In this document: in pieces, positions 18,942 through 26,398 of the stretch | How the letters are laid out: the number at the start of each line of letters is the position of its first letter | Position numbering within the stretch: position 1 is the first letter of the stretch | Assembly: GCF_022267515.1 (NCBI RefSeq) | Contig: NZ_JAKFGB010000003.1 | Location: forward strand, 1-64,000 | Direction: 5' to 3' | From: Rubinisphaera margarita | GTDB lineage: Bacteria; Planctomycetota; Planctomycetia; Planctomycetales; Planctomycetaceae | Length of the DNA: 64,000 nt | Notes under the pieces: model-generated | The model's database searches: none | What the model saw: the letters and a program-made list of their open reading frames with translations, nothing else | What the model was told of the DNA's origin: nothing | Translations under genes and position numbers: made by a program

Positions 18942-21008
18942 ATGCCCCGAAAGTCTAAGCGCAGCACAAAGGCCAGTCCGAAAACGACACGACCGGAGGC
19001 GATCGATCGAAGACCTCCACAATCGGAAATTCAAACAGGATTGATGGGGCGGACGTTTGATGCCGTTCCCGATCGAATTGATATTCGGGACTGGGTGTAT
19101 CGCCCCGGATTGCACTCCCTTCCTGACGTCGTCATCAACTGCGATCGCGTTCCTTTCGTTCTTGATCAGGGGGTGGAAGGAGCCTGTACTGGTTTCGCGC
19201 TGGCTGCGGTGATCAATTTCCATTTGAGACAACGAAATCTCAGTCGTTCGGTGAGCCCGCGAATGCTTTACGAGCTCGCGCGTCGCTACGATGAGTGGCC
19301 GGGAGAGCAGTATGAGGGATCCTCAGCCAGAGGCGCCGTCAAGGGCTGGATCGCTCACGGCGTCTGCCGGGAAGAAGAATGGCCCTATTCGCAGCCCGGC
19401 ATCCAGCACTTCAATTCGACGATCGCTGAGCAGGCCTTACTGACGCCGGGAGGAGCGTACTATCGCGTTTCTCATCGTGAAGTTCGCGATATGCATGCCG
19501 CGTTGGCCGAAAGTGGGATTCTCTACATGACCTTGATGGTCCACGAGGGCTGGCAGCAACCTGGACCGCATTCGCAGGAGTTCGTGTACGTTGACAATGG
19601 GAATTTGCGTCGTCTGGACCTCCCCGTCATTGCGAGGAAGGGGAGAGCCCTCGGTGGTCACGCCGTCGCGATTGTGGGCTATACGCCCGAAGGATTCGTA
19701 ATCCAGAACTCTTGGGGGACCGACTGGGGGAATGGCGGCTTCGCGCTGCTTCCCTATGAGGACTACATGCTCCACGCAACGGATGTGTGGGTGGCGCAGC
19801 TTGGGGTTCCAGTTCGACTCAATCTCTGGGAACGGGCCGGAAACACAGACGAAGTTGCCGGGATCCATCGTGCAGCACCGGCTGTTCCGCTACAGGCAAT
19901 CCGTCCGTTTGTGATCAACCTCGGAAACAATGGAGAGTTGTCGGAAACAGGTCAATACTGGACGACGCCTCAAGACATCGAACGGCTGATTACCGAGGAG
20001 ATACCGCAACGATCAGCCGGGTGGAAAAAGATCAGAATTCTCCTCTACCTGCACGGGGGATTGAACAGCGCCGATTATAGCGCCCGTCGGATTATCTCCT
20101 ATCGGAATCGAATGCTTGCCAACGAGATCTATCCAGTCAACATTATGTGGGAAACCGGGTTTGAAGAGACTCTGAAAGCGATGTTCAATGACCTGTTCGT
20201 CGACGTCGATGAGCGCGCTGGTGGGCCTGCCGAATGGCTCAGACGCTTTCGTGAAGGGCTAATTGAGGCGAAGGACCGCTCGATCGAATTGACTGCGGCG
20301 CTGCCTGGGACCGCTCTTTGGAACGAGATGAAGGAGAACGCGAGGCTGGCGTCCAATCACCCTGACGGGCGAGGGGGCATGCAGATCCTCGCGAGCCGCG
20401 TGAAACAGGCTTTGAGCCAGCTTGACGCTGCCTATCGCAAAAAGTTCGAGCTGCACGTCATCGGGCACAGTGCGGGAGCCATCTTCGCTGCCCATGCATT
20501 ACCGCGGATCCTTGAATCCGAGCTTCCACTGAAGACAGTGCAGTTTTTCGCACCTGCCATCCGGGTCGATTTGTTCAAGCAACTGGTTCTGCCCTACGTG
20601 GAGTTGGGCCAATGTCCCCTCCCGACGCTCTATCTTCTCAGCGACAGCGGTGAGCGAGACGATACCGTAGGCCCCTATGGGAAATCGCTACTTTTTCTCG
20701 TGAGCAATGCGTTCGAACGTCGTCGCGAAACTCCCCTGCTGGGCATGGAACGATTTGTCAGCAGTAAAGGTCAGACGGGCGATGAGTACACTGATGCTGA
20801 GCTGAATAGCCTGTTCCAGAAAGAGTCGAAAGGACTTTCCAGTCTTGTGATCGCTGGTGCAAGGGTTGCGAGCAAATCCGCAGAGCGGTCCCAAAGCAAT
20901 TCACATGGAGGCTTCGATGATGATCCTGTCACTTTGAATTCTGCTCTGCGACGTATTGTCGGAGGAGAACTGCAAAGCGAATTCACGGTTCGAGACCTTC
21001 AGTTTTAA
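18942..21008 (+). CDS. Papain-like cysteine protease fused to an alpha/beta-hydrolase
   Basis: The 688-residue protein has two enzymes in one chain. The N-terminal half is a C1-type peptidase: Gln and Cys in DQGVEGACTGFALAAV (Cys near 83), His in GGHAVAIVGY (near 240), Asn in IQNSWGTDWGNGGFALLPYE (near 256). The C-terminal half is an alpha/beta hydrolase with ILLYLHGGLN as oxyanion strand and a nucleophile elbow GHSAG (Ser near 511). There is no signal peptide; the N-terminus is basic (MPRKSKRSTKASPKTTRPEA), much like that of the neighbouring trypsin-like protease. It follows the patatin gene by 100 bases. A protease tethered to a putative lipase/esterase and next to a patatin suggests an effector module. 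Function is inferred. Confidence 0.8.
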   Translation: MPRKSKRSTKASPKTTRPEAIDRRPPQSEIQTGLMGRTFDAVPDRIDIRDWVYRPGLHSLPDVVINCDRVPFVLDQGVEGACTGFALAAVINFHLRQRNLSRSVSPRMLYELARRYDEWPGEQYEGSSARGAVKGWIAHGVCREEEWPYSQPGIQHFNSTIAEQALLTPGGAYYRVSHREVRDMHAALAESGILYMTLMVHEGWQQPGPHSQEFVYVDNGNLRRLDLPVIARKGRALGGHAVAIVGYTPEGFVIQNSWGTDWGNGGFALLPYEDYMLHATDVWVAQLGVPVRLNLWERAGNTDEVAGIHRAAPAVPLQAIRPFVINLGNNGELSETGQYWTTPQDIERLITEEIPQRSAGWKKIRILLYLHGGLNSADYSARRIISYRNRMLANEIYPVNIMWETGFEETLKAMFNDLFVDVDERAGGPAEWLRRFREGLIEAKDRSIELTAALPGTALWNEMKENARLASNHPDGRGGMQILASRVKQALSQLDAAYRKKFELHVIGHSAGAIFAAHALPRILESELPLKTVQFFAPAIRVDLFKQLVLPYVELGQCPLPTLYLLSDSGERDDTVGPYGKSLLFLVSNAFERRRETPLLGMERFVSSKGQTGDEYTDAELNSLFQKESKGLSSLVIAGARVASKSAERSQSNSHGGFDDDPVTLNSALRRIVGGELQSEFTVRDLQF

Positions 21009-21416
21009 CATCTGATATAATGGCTTGCAATCGGGCCGAGCACTATTTGTCGCAATGAGTGGCGTTGGCTCTCTTCGCCGCATTTAGCGGCACATGGACT
21101 AATTGGGTTTCGATGCCTTACCGAAAATATCATGTCCATTCGCGTGCATTTCTTGATATATTTTCAGCGTCGCGCAGATTCGTAATAGTCGACGTTTGTT
21201 ATCTCGATAAGGTCCGCGACTCTGGTAGGACGACTCTGCCTGTTGTCAGGACGAATACCGAGTTCTGATAGCCGGAAAACGTGTTCGAATTCATCCATGA
21301 TCTTATTGCTGGGCGTGGGGTATCTCTCGGGCCTTCCTCGCCGAGATCGTGCAGGTATATACGTGGTACCTGAACTGTGTATTTTATAACCAGCTTGAAG
21401 CGATGAGGGTTTATTG
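21009..21416. other. Intergenic region without recognisable feature
   Basis: About 400 bases, more AT-rich than its surroundings, between the papain/hydrolase gene and the convergent secreted-protein gene. I see no supported ORF, terminator with a U-run, or repeat. Confidence 0.4.
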
Positions 21417-22754
21417 TTAGAAATCTTTAAAGATTCTCGACCGAATTCTATTCATGCATTCTTTGGCGATAGTTTCACTTGTGTTGTCTGATGTGTAGGT
21501 TGTCCAGTGGCGATATGACTGATGACGAACTCCGATCTGCTCCTCGCATGAGATGATGACTGTCTCGTTGTCTTTCCCACCGCTAAAGTAGTGTGAGTCG
21601 ATCTGTGCTTTTATTAGGAGCCTGCACCGACGGACTTGACCTTCGGGCGCCTGTAATCGGATGTATTCTGTTACACCTGCGGCCGACGAATCAGTGTAGG
21701 TGAAAAGTGAAGGGTTTATGGTTAAGTTGCTTTCGTTGCTAATCTCTGCAAGGACATCCGCCCAGACCTTTTCGATGTTTATCTTGCCGTTTCGTAAGTA
21801 TTCAGGCTTGGTTGATGAATTAAATATTACGAGTGAAGACGTTTTCTGAGCGCGTGTATCTGGATGGCCGTCTAAGTCTGGACAAAAAGTATTGATCGGA
21901 ATTTCGGTTGCAAAAATCTTGACGAGATGACTGCTTACCAGACTCTTTGCCGACCGAAGGGTGGATTCCGAAGGTGTCAACATGCTCAGGGTGAGTGCAA
22001 TGTCACCAACATTATCAACGTGTGCTGAGGCGCTTTCAATGCATTCAGCGAGGTATCTAACGCTTGTGTCTTGACTCGTTCGTGCGTCTGAAATGATCGC
22101 CTTCGCTAAGTCCTCGATCAGCCCCATCTTCATGGGTGAATACATGATACTATCTGGTGGTATTGGAATGGTGGTTATCTGGTGCTTGATGAGTACTGCT
22201 GTCAACATTGGAGATAGAATGGTACTCGGAGGAGGCGTAAAGCTCTGCGGCTTTGTAATTTCGATCCAAGCAATATCGAATTCGCCGATTTGAAGGCCAC
22301 ATGCGAAAGTGTCTTCTAGGTCTATCTGCAATGCCACTATTTTATAGGGTGATCCTTTGGGGTGGATGTCTATTTCCCACCAAGTCTTGTCGCCAGTCGC
22401 TTCCAACTTTTGGAGGAACGCGGGCACTGTGGGATATGGGGCGTCGGCTAGGATATCCGAAATAGATTGCCAAAGGCGGTTTGTAGGAGTGGAGGGGGTA
22501 TTGGTCCTTAGTGCGGTCAGAGTAGGGGGAGCGATTGTTGTTGTTTGTAGTCGGCAAAGTGTGATGTCATCATCCAGAAGTGCGCCAATTGTGTCTGATA
22601 TGGGTAGGAGCGCCGCTGTGTTTATCTTTGAAGGAATTGGATCAGGATCGAGAGAGTGTTTCGTGATAATGTAGCATGGATGTTCGGCTGTTGCAGGGGT
22701 ATTCATCGCTACGGTTGTCAGAAAGGCCAGTATTAAGGTGCTGCAGAGTTGCAT
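21417..22754 (-). CDS. Secreted protein of unknown function
   Basis: The 445-residue product starts with a signal peptide (MQLCSTLILAFLTTVAMNTP, probable cleavage after ATAE) and has no further membrane segment. The mature part is mixed alpha/beta with few charged clusters. I recognise no domain or catalytic motif. It lies nine bases downstream of the membrane protein gene 22764-23219 on the same strand, so the pair is one transcription unit. Codon use is more AT-rich than the core genes on the right side of the window, which fits acquired DNA. Confidence 0.6.
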   Translation of the reverse strand: MQLCSTLILAFLTTVAMNTPATAEHPCYIITKHSLDPDPIPSKINTAALLPISDTIGALLDDDITLCRLQTTTIAPPTLTALRTNTPSTPTNRLWQSISDILADAPYPTVPAFLQKLEATGDKTWWEIDIHPKGSPYKIVALQIDLEDTFACGLQIGEFDIAWIEITKPQSFTPPPSTILSPMLTAVLIKHQITTIPIPPDSIMYSPMKMGLIEDLAKAIISDARTSQDTSVRYLAECIESASAHVDNVGDIALTLSMLTPSESTLRSAKSLVSSHLVKIFATEIPINTFCPDLDGHPDTRAQKTSSLVIFNSSTKPEYLRNGKINIEKVWADVLAEISNESNLTINPSLFTYTDSSAAGVTEYIRLQAPEGQVRRCRLLIKAQIDSHYFSGGKDNETVIISCEEQIGVRHQSYRHWTTYTSDNTSETIAKECMNRIRSRIFKDF

Positions 22755-22763
22755 GGCGTATCC

Positions 22764-23219
22764 TTAAGATGTGGTTCGAGTTAAGTAGATTGTCGGGGCT
22801 AACGCTATCGGGCTGACGAGGAGAGAAAGTTTGGAAGTGAACGTGATTTGTTCTTCGAAGCTCCTTCCCGGGGGGAGTTCCAATGCGTCTCCGAAGTCGT
22901 ACGATTGGATAAAGCAGCATTGTGCAAGTAATAAAAGCACAAAAGAGACATAAGCGAGTGTGAATATTTGGGCGGCGAGTTGTTGGTTCCGATTGAGGGG
23001 ACGCTTTGCGCTCTTAGTCCCTTGCTCGGGAAACCAAAAGGCACTGAAGGAGGACAGGGGAGGCAGCCAAATTGTTGCCACCGTATAGAGATTCTCCATC
23101 ACTTGGTGGGACCCGATAGAGGCCCGGACCAACGATGCAAGAATGATGAAAATGAAAGTAAGTACCGCAAATCCAATCCAGTATAGGAATATGCGAAAAC
23201 GTAGGGCGTCGATCGTCAT
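22764..23219 (-). CDS. Four-helix membrane protein, operon partner of the secreted protein
   Basis: ATG 23219 (MTIDALRFRIFLYWIGFAVL) is preferred; the frame is open back to 23282 but the extra residues are polar and unstructured. The 151-residue protein has hydrophobic stretches near residues 10-35, 45-65, 85-110 and 130-145, with short polar loops. No family is recognised. The stop is nine bases from the next gene's start. Confidence 0.55.
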   Translation of the reverse strand: MTIDALRFRIFLYWIGFAVLTFIFIILASLVRASIGSHQVMENLYTVATIWLPPLSSFSAFWFPEQGTKSAKRPLNRNQQLAAQIFTLAYVSFVLLLLAQCCFIQSYDFGDALELPPGRSFEEQITFTSKLSLLVSPIALAPTIYLTRTTS

Positions 23220-23394
23220 TATCCTAATGGCTCCAGGTAAAACCGTGAGACTAGTGGACGATGTCGGCGAGTAGCCGGCCATGGGTACTCCCGTTTGACA
23301 TCTGGATAAAAGATGGTATCACATGGGGGATTGTTTGTGAATGTACTGGTGTGAGGTGCTTCGGGAGGGGGAGCTACAAAAAGCGTATGTGTCA

Positions 23395-24378
23395 TTATGT
23401 GAAGAGTGTGGCTTTAGAATAACGTACCCTTGCACGATTGCTGCCGTGGTTCGCCGGGAAGCGCTGCTTGGCCTGCAGATTATTGACCTTCTGCAGAATG
23501 CGGAACTGCTGGAAAACAGGGAGACATTCTTCGCAGCGCCGTTCGCCCTGCTCAAGATCACAGCGGCCGATCAGTTGCTTCTGAGATTTCAGGGGTCGCT
23601 GGAAAAAGATGAGTTCCCGCAGCTCTTCCCAGTCCGCTTCAGTCAAATCCAAGTTACCCTGCTGGGTCTGTCGGATCTGATCGAATTCTCGCCAGAACAT
23701 GTCTCGAGAGGTGTATCGATGTCTGATGCGATCTTCGGAGCCGTCAACCGGATTCACACGGGCGACGAAGTATTGTGAGATCGTCGATTCGTCCCCGAGT
23801 TCGTTCATGCCGGCCTGGAGTTCACTGATACTGGACGCGACTTTCCCGCTGTTTTCGTCATCATCCCCCTGGCTCTTGCGATTACTGAGATAGCCGCGAC
23901 GTTGCGCAAGCGCATAGAGGGCGCGACCGACTTCGTGCGGGGACAGCGGCTCTTGGGCCGCTTTGGATCGCAGAATATAGGTTAGCTTCTGAAACGCTTC
24001 GTGGTCTCCATTTTGAAGGTGCGTCTCGCGAAGCTGACTGTCCAGCGTTTCCAGGCACGCCTTTCGATCCTCGGACTTGCCCGATTCTGTGGTCGGTAAT
24101 AGCCCCAGCTGAGAGAGTCGTGCAAACAGCTTTTCTTTGCGGTGTTGGGTTCGCCAGTTCTGGCGGCGCGGTTGGCGGGCTTCGCGGCGCTTCGTCGCAC
24201 GGGAACTATCTTTCCCTTGTTCGATGTCACCTTCGACACCCGCTTCAAAAATCCGCACACCAGCTGCCCAAATGGAATTCGGTTGTACGCCCCTGGTTCT
24301 CGTGAGTCCGATGGCCGCCCAGCCAATCGAAGAAGTTCCTAAATCCAGCCCAAGTCGCCAAGGAGATTGTCGGCCCAT
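23395..24378 (-). pseudogene. cas9: N-terminal fragment of a type II Cas9 nuclease
   Basis: The 327-residue frame starts with RuvC-I (RLGLDLGTSSIGWAAI, catalytic Asp at residue 12). The arginine-rich bridge helix follows (RATKRREARQPRRQNWRTQH), then REC-lobe phrases typical of compact type II-C Cas9 (ALAQRRGYLSNRKSQG; RHRYTSRDMFWREFDQIRQT; IFFQRPLKSQKQLIGRCDLE). It ends shortly after FRILQKVNNLQ in a tail of unrelated sequence. There is no HNH, RuvC-II/III or PAM-interacting domain, so the protein cannot cut DNA by the Cas9 mechanism. No cas1, cas2 or CRISPR array is present. It is a truncated relic, although its start and first 300 residues look undamaged. Confidence 0.85.
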
Positions 24379-24456
24379 TTCTAACCTCGCGTTGATGTCA
24401 AACTGAAAAACGGAGAGTGTTCAAGATAACAGGCTTGCGAAGCGATTGGAAATGTG

Positions 24457-24571
24457 TAATATACGGGCGTGTATCCAAGCAGTGCTTCCTTGCCCTATCA
24501 CAGTAAGGTTGTATCGCGCACGGCTCTGTCTTCGGACATCGAGTTAAGCTCCTCTTGAAGGAGCTTTTTTT
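24457..24571 (+). ncRNA. Candidate tracrRNA-like RNA next to the cas9 fragment
   Basis: Divergent from the Cas9 fragment, this stretch contains TCACAGTAAGG, a TGTC-TTCG-GACA hairpin (24527-24538) and a strong stem-loop plus T-run (24546-24571). Type II-C tracrRNAs commonly have an anti-repeat ending in a comparable A/G-rich bulge, followed by one or two hairpins and a terminator, and often lie close to cas9. No CRISPR repeat is available here to test base pairing, so the anti-repeat and 5' end are guesses. Confidence 0.4.
24546..24571 (+). terminator. Rho-independent terminator of the tracrRNA-like locus
   Basis: AAGCTCCT (24546-24553) pairs with AGGAGCTT (24559-24566) across a five-base loop, followed by a run of T to 24571. 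No protein gene ends just upstream on this strand, so it terminates a non-coding transcript. Confidence 0.75.
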
Positions 24572-24639
24572 GTGCGCGATTTTTTGACCTCATCAAGGTC
24601 TCGGCCCCAGTGTCCCAGGAAACTTTGAGGCGAAGATTT

Positions 24640-24660
24640 GTGCACGAAACGTGCACGAAA
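24640..24660. repeat. Tandem GTGCACGAAA motif, possible recombinase-binding site
   Basis: GTGCACGAAA occurs twice with one base between. Its reverse complement (TTTCGTGCAC repeated) closely resembles the doubled TTTCGTGCA at 30738-30758 just upstream of the integrase gene. The two therefore bracket the island in mirror orientation. Confidence 0.4.
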
Positions 24661-24794
24661 TCAGTTAATCAGGAGCAACGGATGGAACACAGAATAGCTG
24701 TTTCCCAGGTGTAAAAGGGCGAACTATCGATCCTGAGGCTTGCTTGACATACAAGAGGTAGGCTGTGTCTCTTCCCTAACGTCACCATTCGAGC

Positions 24795-25038
24795 ATGCAA
24801 GCCGACATCAACAAGGTGGAGGCAGGACACGCCAGCATCTTTGTGGCGGGCTGGCGGCCGTTCATCGGCTGGGTTCGTGCAGCCCTTACTTGCTTCTGCC
24901 CTGACGGCCGCCGGACTCCCGGTCGACCTTCCCGCCTTTGAAATGGACGCGCTGATCACGGTGCTGGTGGGTATTCTCGGTTGTGCGAACCTTCGAATGG
25001 CAGAAGGGCGTGACGCGCGGCTTGGCGCCAAAAGATGA
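24795..25038 (+). pseudogene. Broken phage holin (3TM holin family)
   Basis: ATG 24795 reads MQADINKVEAGHASIFVAGW then RPFIGWVRAAL, the typical start of the three-helix holin family. After a frame change near 24890 another frame gives PLLASALTAAGLPVDLPAFE then MDALITVLVGILGCANLRMA, the matching C-terminal half. The first transmembrane helix is lost in the deletion between them. It is a prophage relic at the left part of the island. Confidence 0.65.
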
Positions 25039-25261
25039 GGCGCCTGCCGATGGCGGCCAATGTGGCACCTTCCGCCAGCATCGCAAACACAAATACTGCC
25101 ATAATGACAGTCGCCAGTATCTGGCCGGCCAGTAGCAGCTAGCACTGCAAATTACTATACAGATGAAACTTACAGCCTAGGCCGGGGCGAAGTCGGCCAT
25201 TCGGCACGCCGCATGCTAAGGGTTCGCTTTACGGAGCTTCCCCCTGCAAACGGAGGTGCTG

Positions 25262-26398
25262 ATGCACAAACTGACTTTCTATCCGCTAGGCAACGCCGAC
25301 TGTTGCAAGATCGACCTGGAAAACGAGAAGAAGATTCTGTTCGATTTCGGTGGCCAGGGCAACCCCGACGATCCAGACGACAAGCGAATTGATCTTTGTG
25401 CCGCCCTGCGTGAGGACATGGAGGGCGCTGGAAAAGACACGTATGAGGTGGTGGCCATCACGCACCTCGATGATGACCATACCTGCAAGGCAGATACCTT
25501 CTTCTATTTCGACTATGCGGCGAAGTACCAGGGGGACGATCGGTTCAAGATCAAGACACTGTGGGTGCCGGCAGGTGTCATTACGGAGAGTCGCACGGGA
25601 CTCGGCGACGGCGCTGAGGCCTTGCAGGCTGAAGCACGCTATCGCTTGAAACAGGGCTACGGTATCCGCGTATTTTCGCGCCCGGCTGCCCTCAAGGCCT
25701 GGCTCGAAAGCCACGGTCTTACGCTCGAAAGCCGCCAGCACTTAATCACCGATGCCGGCAAGCTGGCACCCGAGCTTTCCCTCTTCACGGATCAGGTCGA
25801 GTTCTTCGTGCACAGCCCGTTTGCCTGGCGCCAGGACGGCGAGCTGTTTGATCGCAACCACGATTCTCTGGTCATGCAGGCGACCTTCCTGGCCGGCGGC
25901 CAGTACACTCGTGTGATGCTTGGCTCAGATGCATCGTGGCAGGCGCTTTCGGAGATCGTGCTGACCACGAAGCGCCACGAGCAGGAAGAGCGACTCAACT
26001 GGGACATTTTTAAGCTTCCGCATCATTGCTCGTACCTGACTATCGGCCCAGATAAAGGTGACGATAAGACCGAGGCTGAGGAGAACGTGAAGTGGCTCTT
26101 CGAGGATCAGAGTAACGATGGGTGCGTCATTGTCTCGACCAGCAAGCCCATCCCCAAGCAGGGCAGCGACGAAGACAAGGATCCCCAGCCGCCGCACCGG
26201 CAGGCGAAGAACTACTATTTCGATGACGTGGTGACCAGCCGCGACGGTGAGTGGAAGGTGACGATGGAACATCCGTCCGTAGCCAATCCGAAGCCGATCG
26301 TCGTGGAGATCACCGGTACCGGTGCCACGCTCAAAAAGCCGATCGCTATTGGCGCGGCAAGCGTTACGTCGACAAGCGCGCCACGGGCGGGTGCATGA
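25262..26398 (+). CDS. Metallo-beta-lactamase-fold hydrolase of a ubiquitin-like operon
   Basis: ATG 25262 has GGAGG five bases upstream; the GTG at 25256 overlaps that site and is less likely. The 378-residue protein has the MBL metal motif ITHLDDDHTC (H-x-D-D-D-H near residue 69), a later Asp (MLGSDAS) and LPHHCSYL. These are arranged as in ComEC-like MBL domains. There is no signal peptide or membrane helix. The stop overlaps the next start (ATGA at 26395-26398), so translation of this and the E2-E1-JAB protein is coupled. MBL enzymes of this kind often act on nucleic acids or phosphoesters; the substrate here is unknown. A charged Asp/Glu/Pro insert lies near residues 300-320. Confidence 0.8.
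   Translation: MHKLTFYPLGNADCCKIDLENEKKILFDFGGQGNPDDPDDKRIDLCAALREDMEGAGKDTYEVVAITHLDDDHTCKADTFFYFDYAAKYQGDDRFKIKTLWVPAGVITESRTGLGDGAEALQAEARYRLKQGYGIRVFSRPAALKAWLESHGLTLESRQHLITDAGKLAPELSLFTDQVEFFVHSPFAWRQDGELFDRNHDSLVMQATFLAGGQYTRVMLGSDASWQALSEIVLTTKRHEQEERLNWDIFKLPHHCSYLTIGPDKGDDKTEAEENVKWLFEDQSNDGCVIVSTSKPIPKQGSDEDKDPQPPHRQAKNYYFDDVVTSRDGEWKVTMEHPSVANPKPIVVEITGTGATLKKPIAIGAASVTSTSAPRAGA

Noticed and set aside
23283..24660. CRISPR array near the Cas9 fragment
   Set aside because: I looked for repeated units of about 36 bases with regular spacing and found none anywhere in the window.
24669..25145. Minus-strand ORF of 158 codons over the holin region
   Set aside because: The plus strand, read with one frame change, resembles a holin; the minus frame has no recognisable pattern.
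26251..26394. Upstream extension of the E2-E1-JAB reading frame
   Set aside because: The region is inside the MBL gene, and the ATGA overlap at 26395 gives a natural coupled start.
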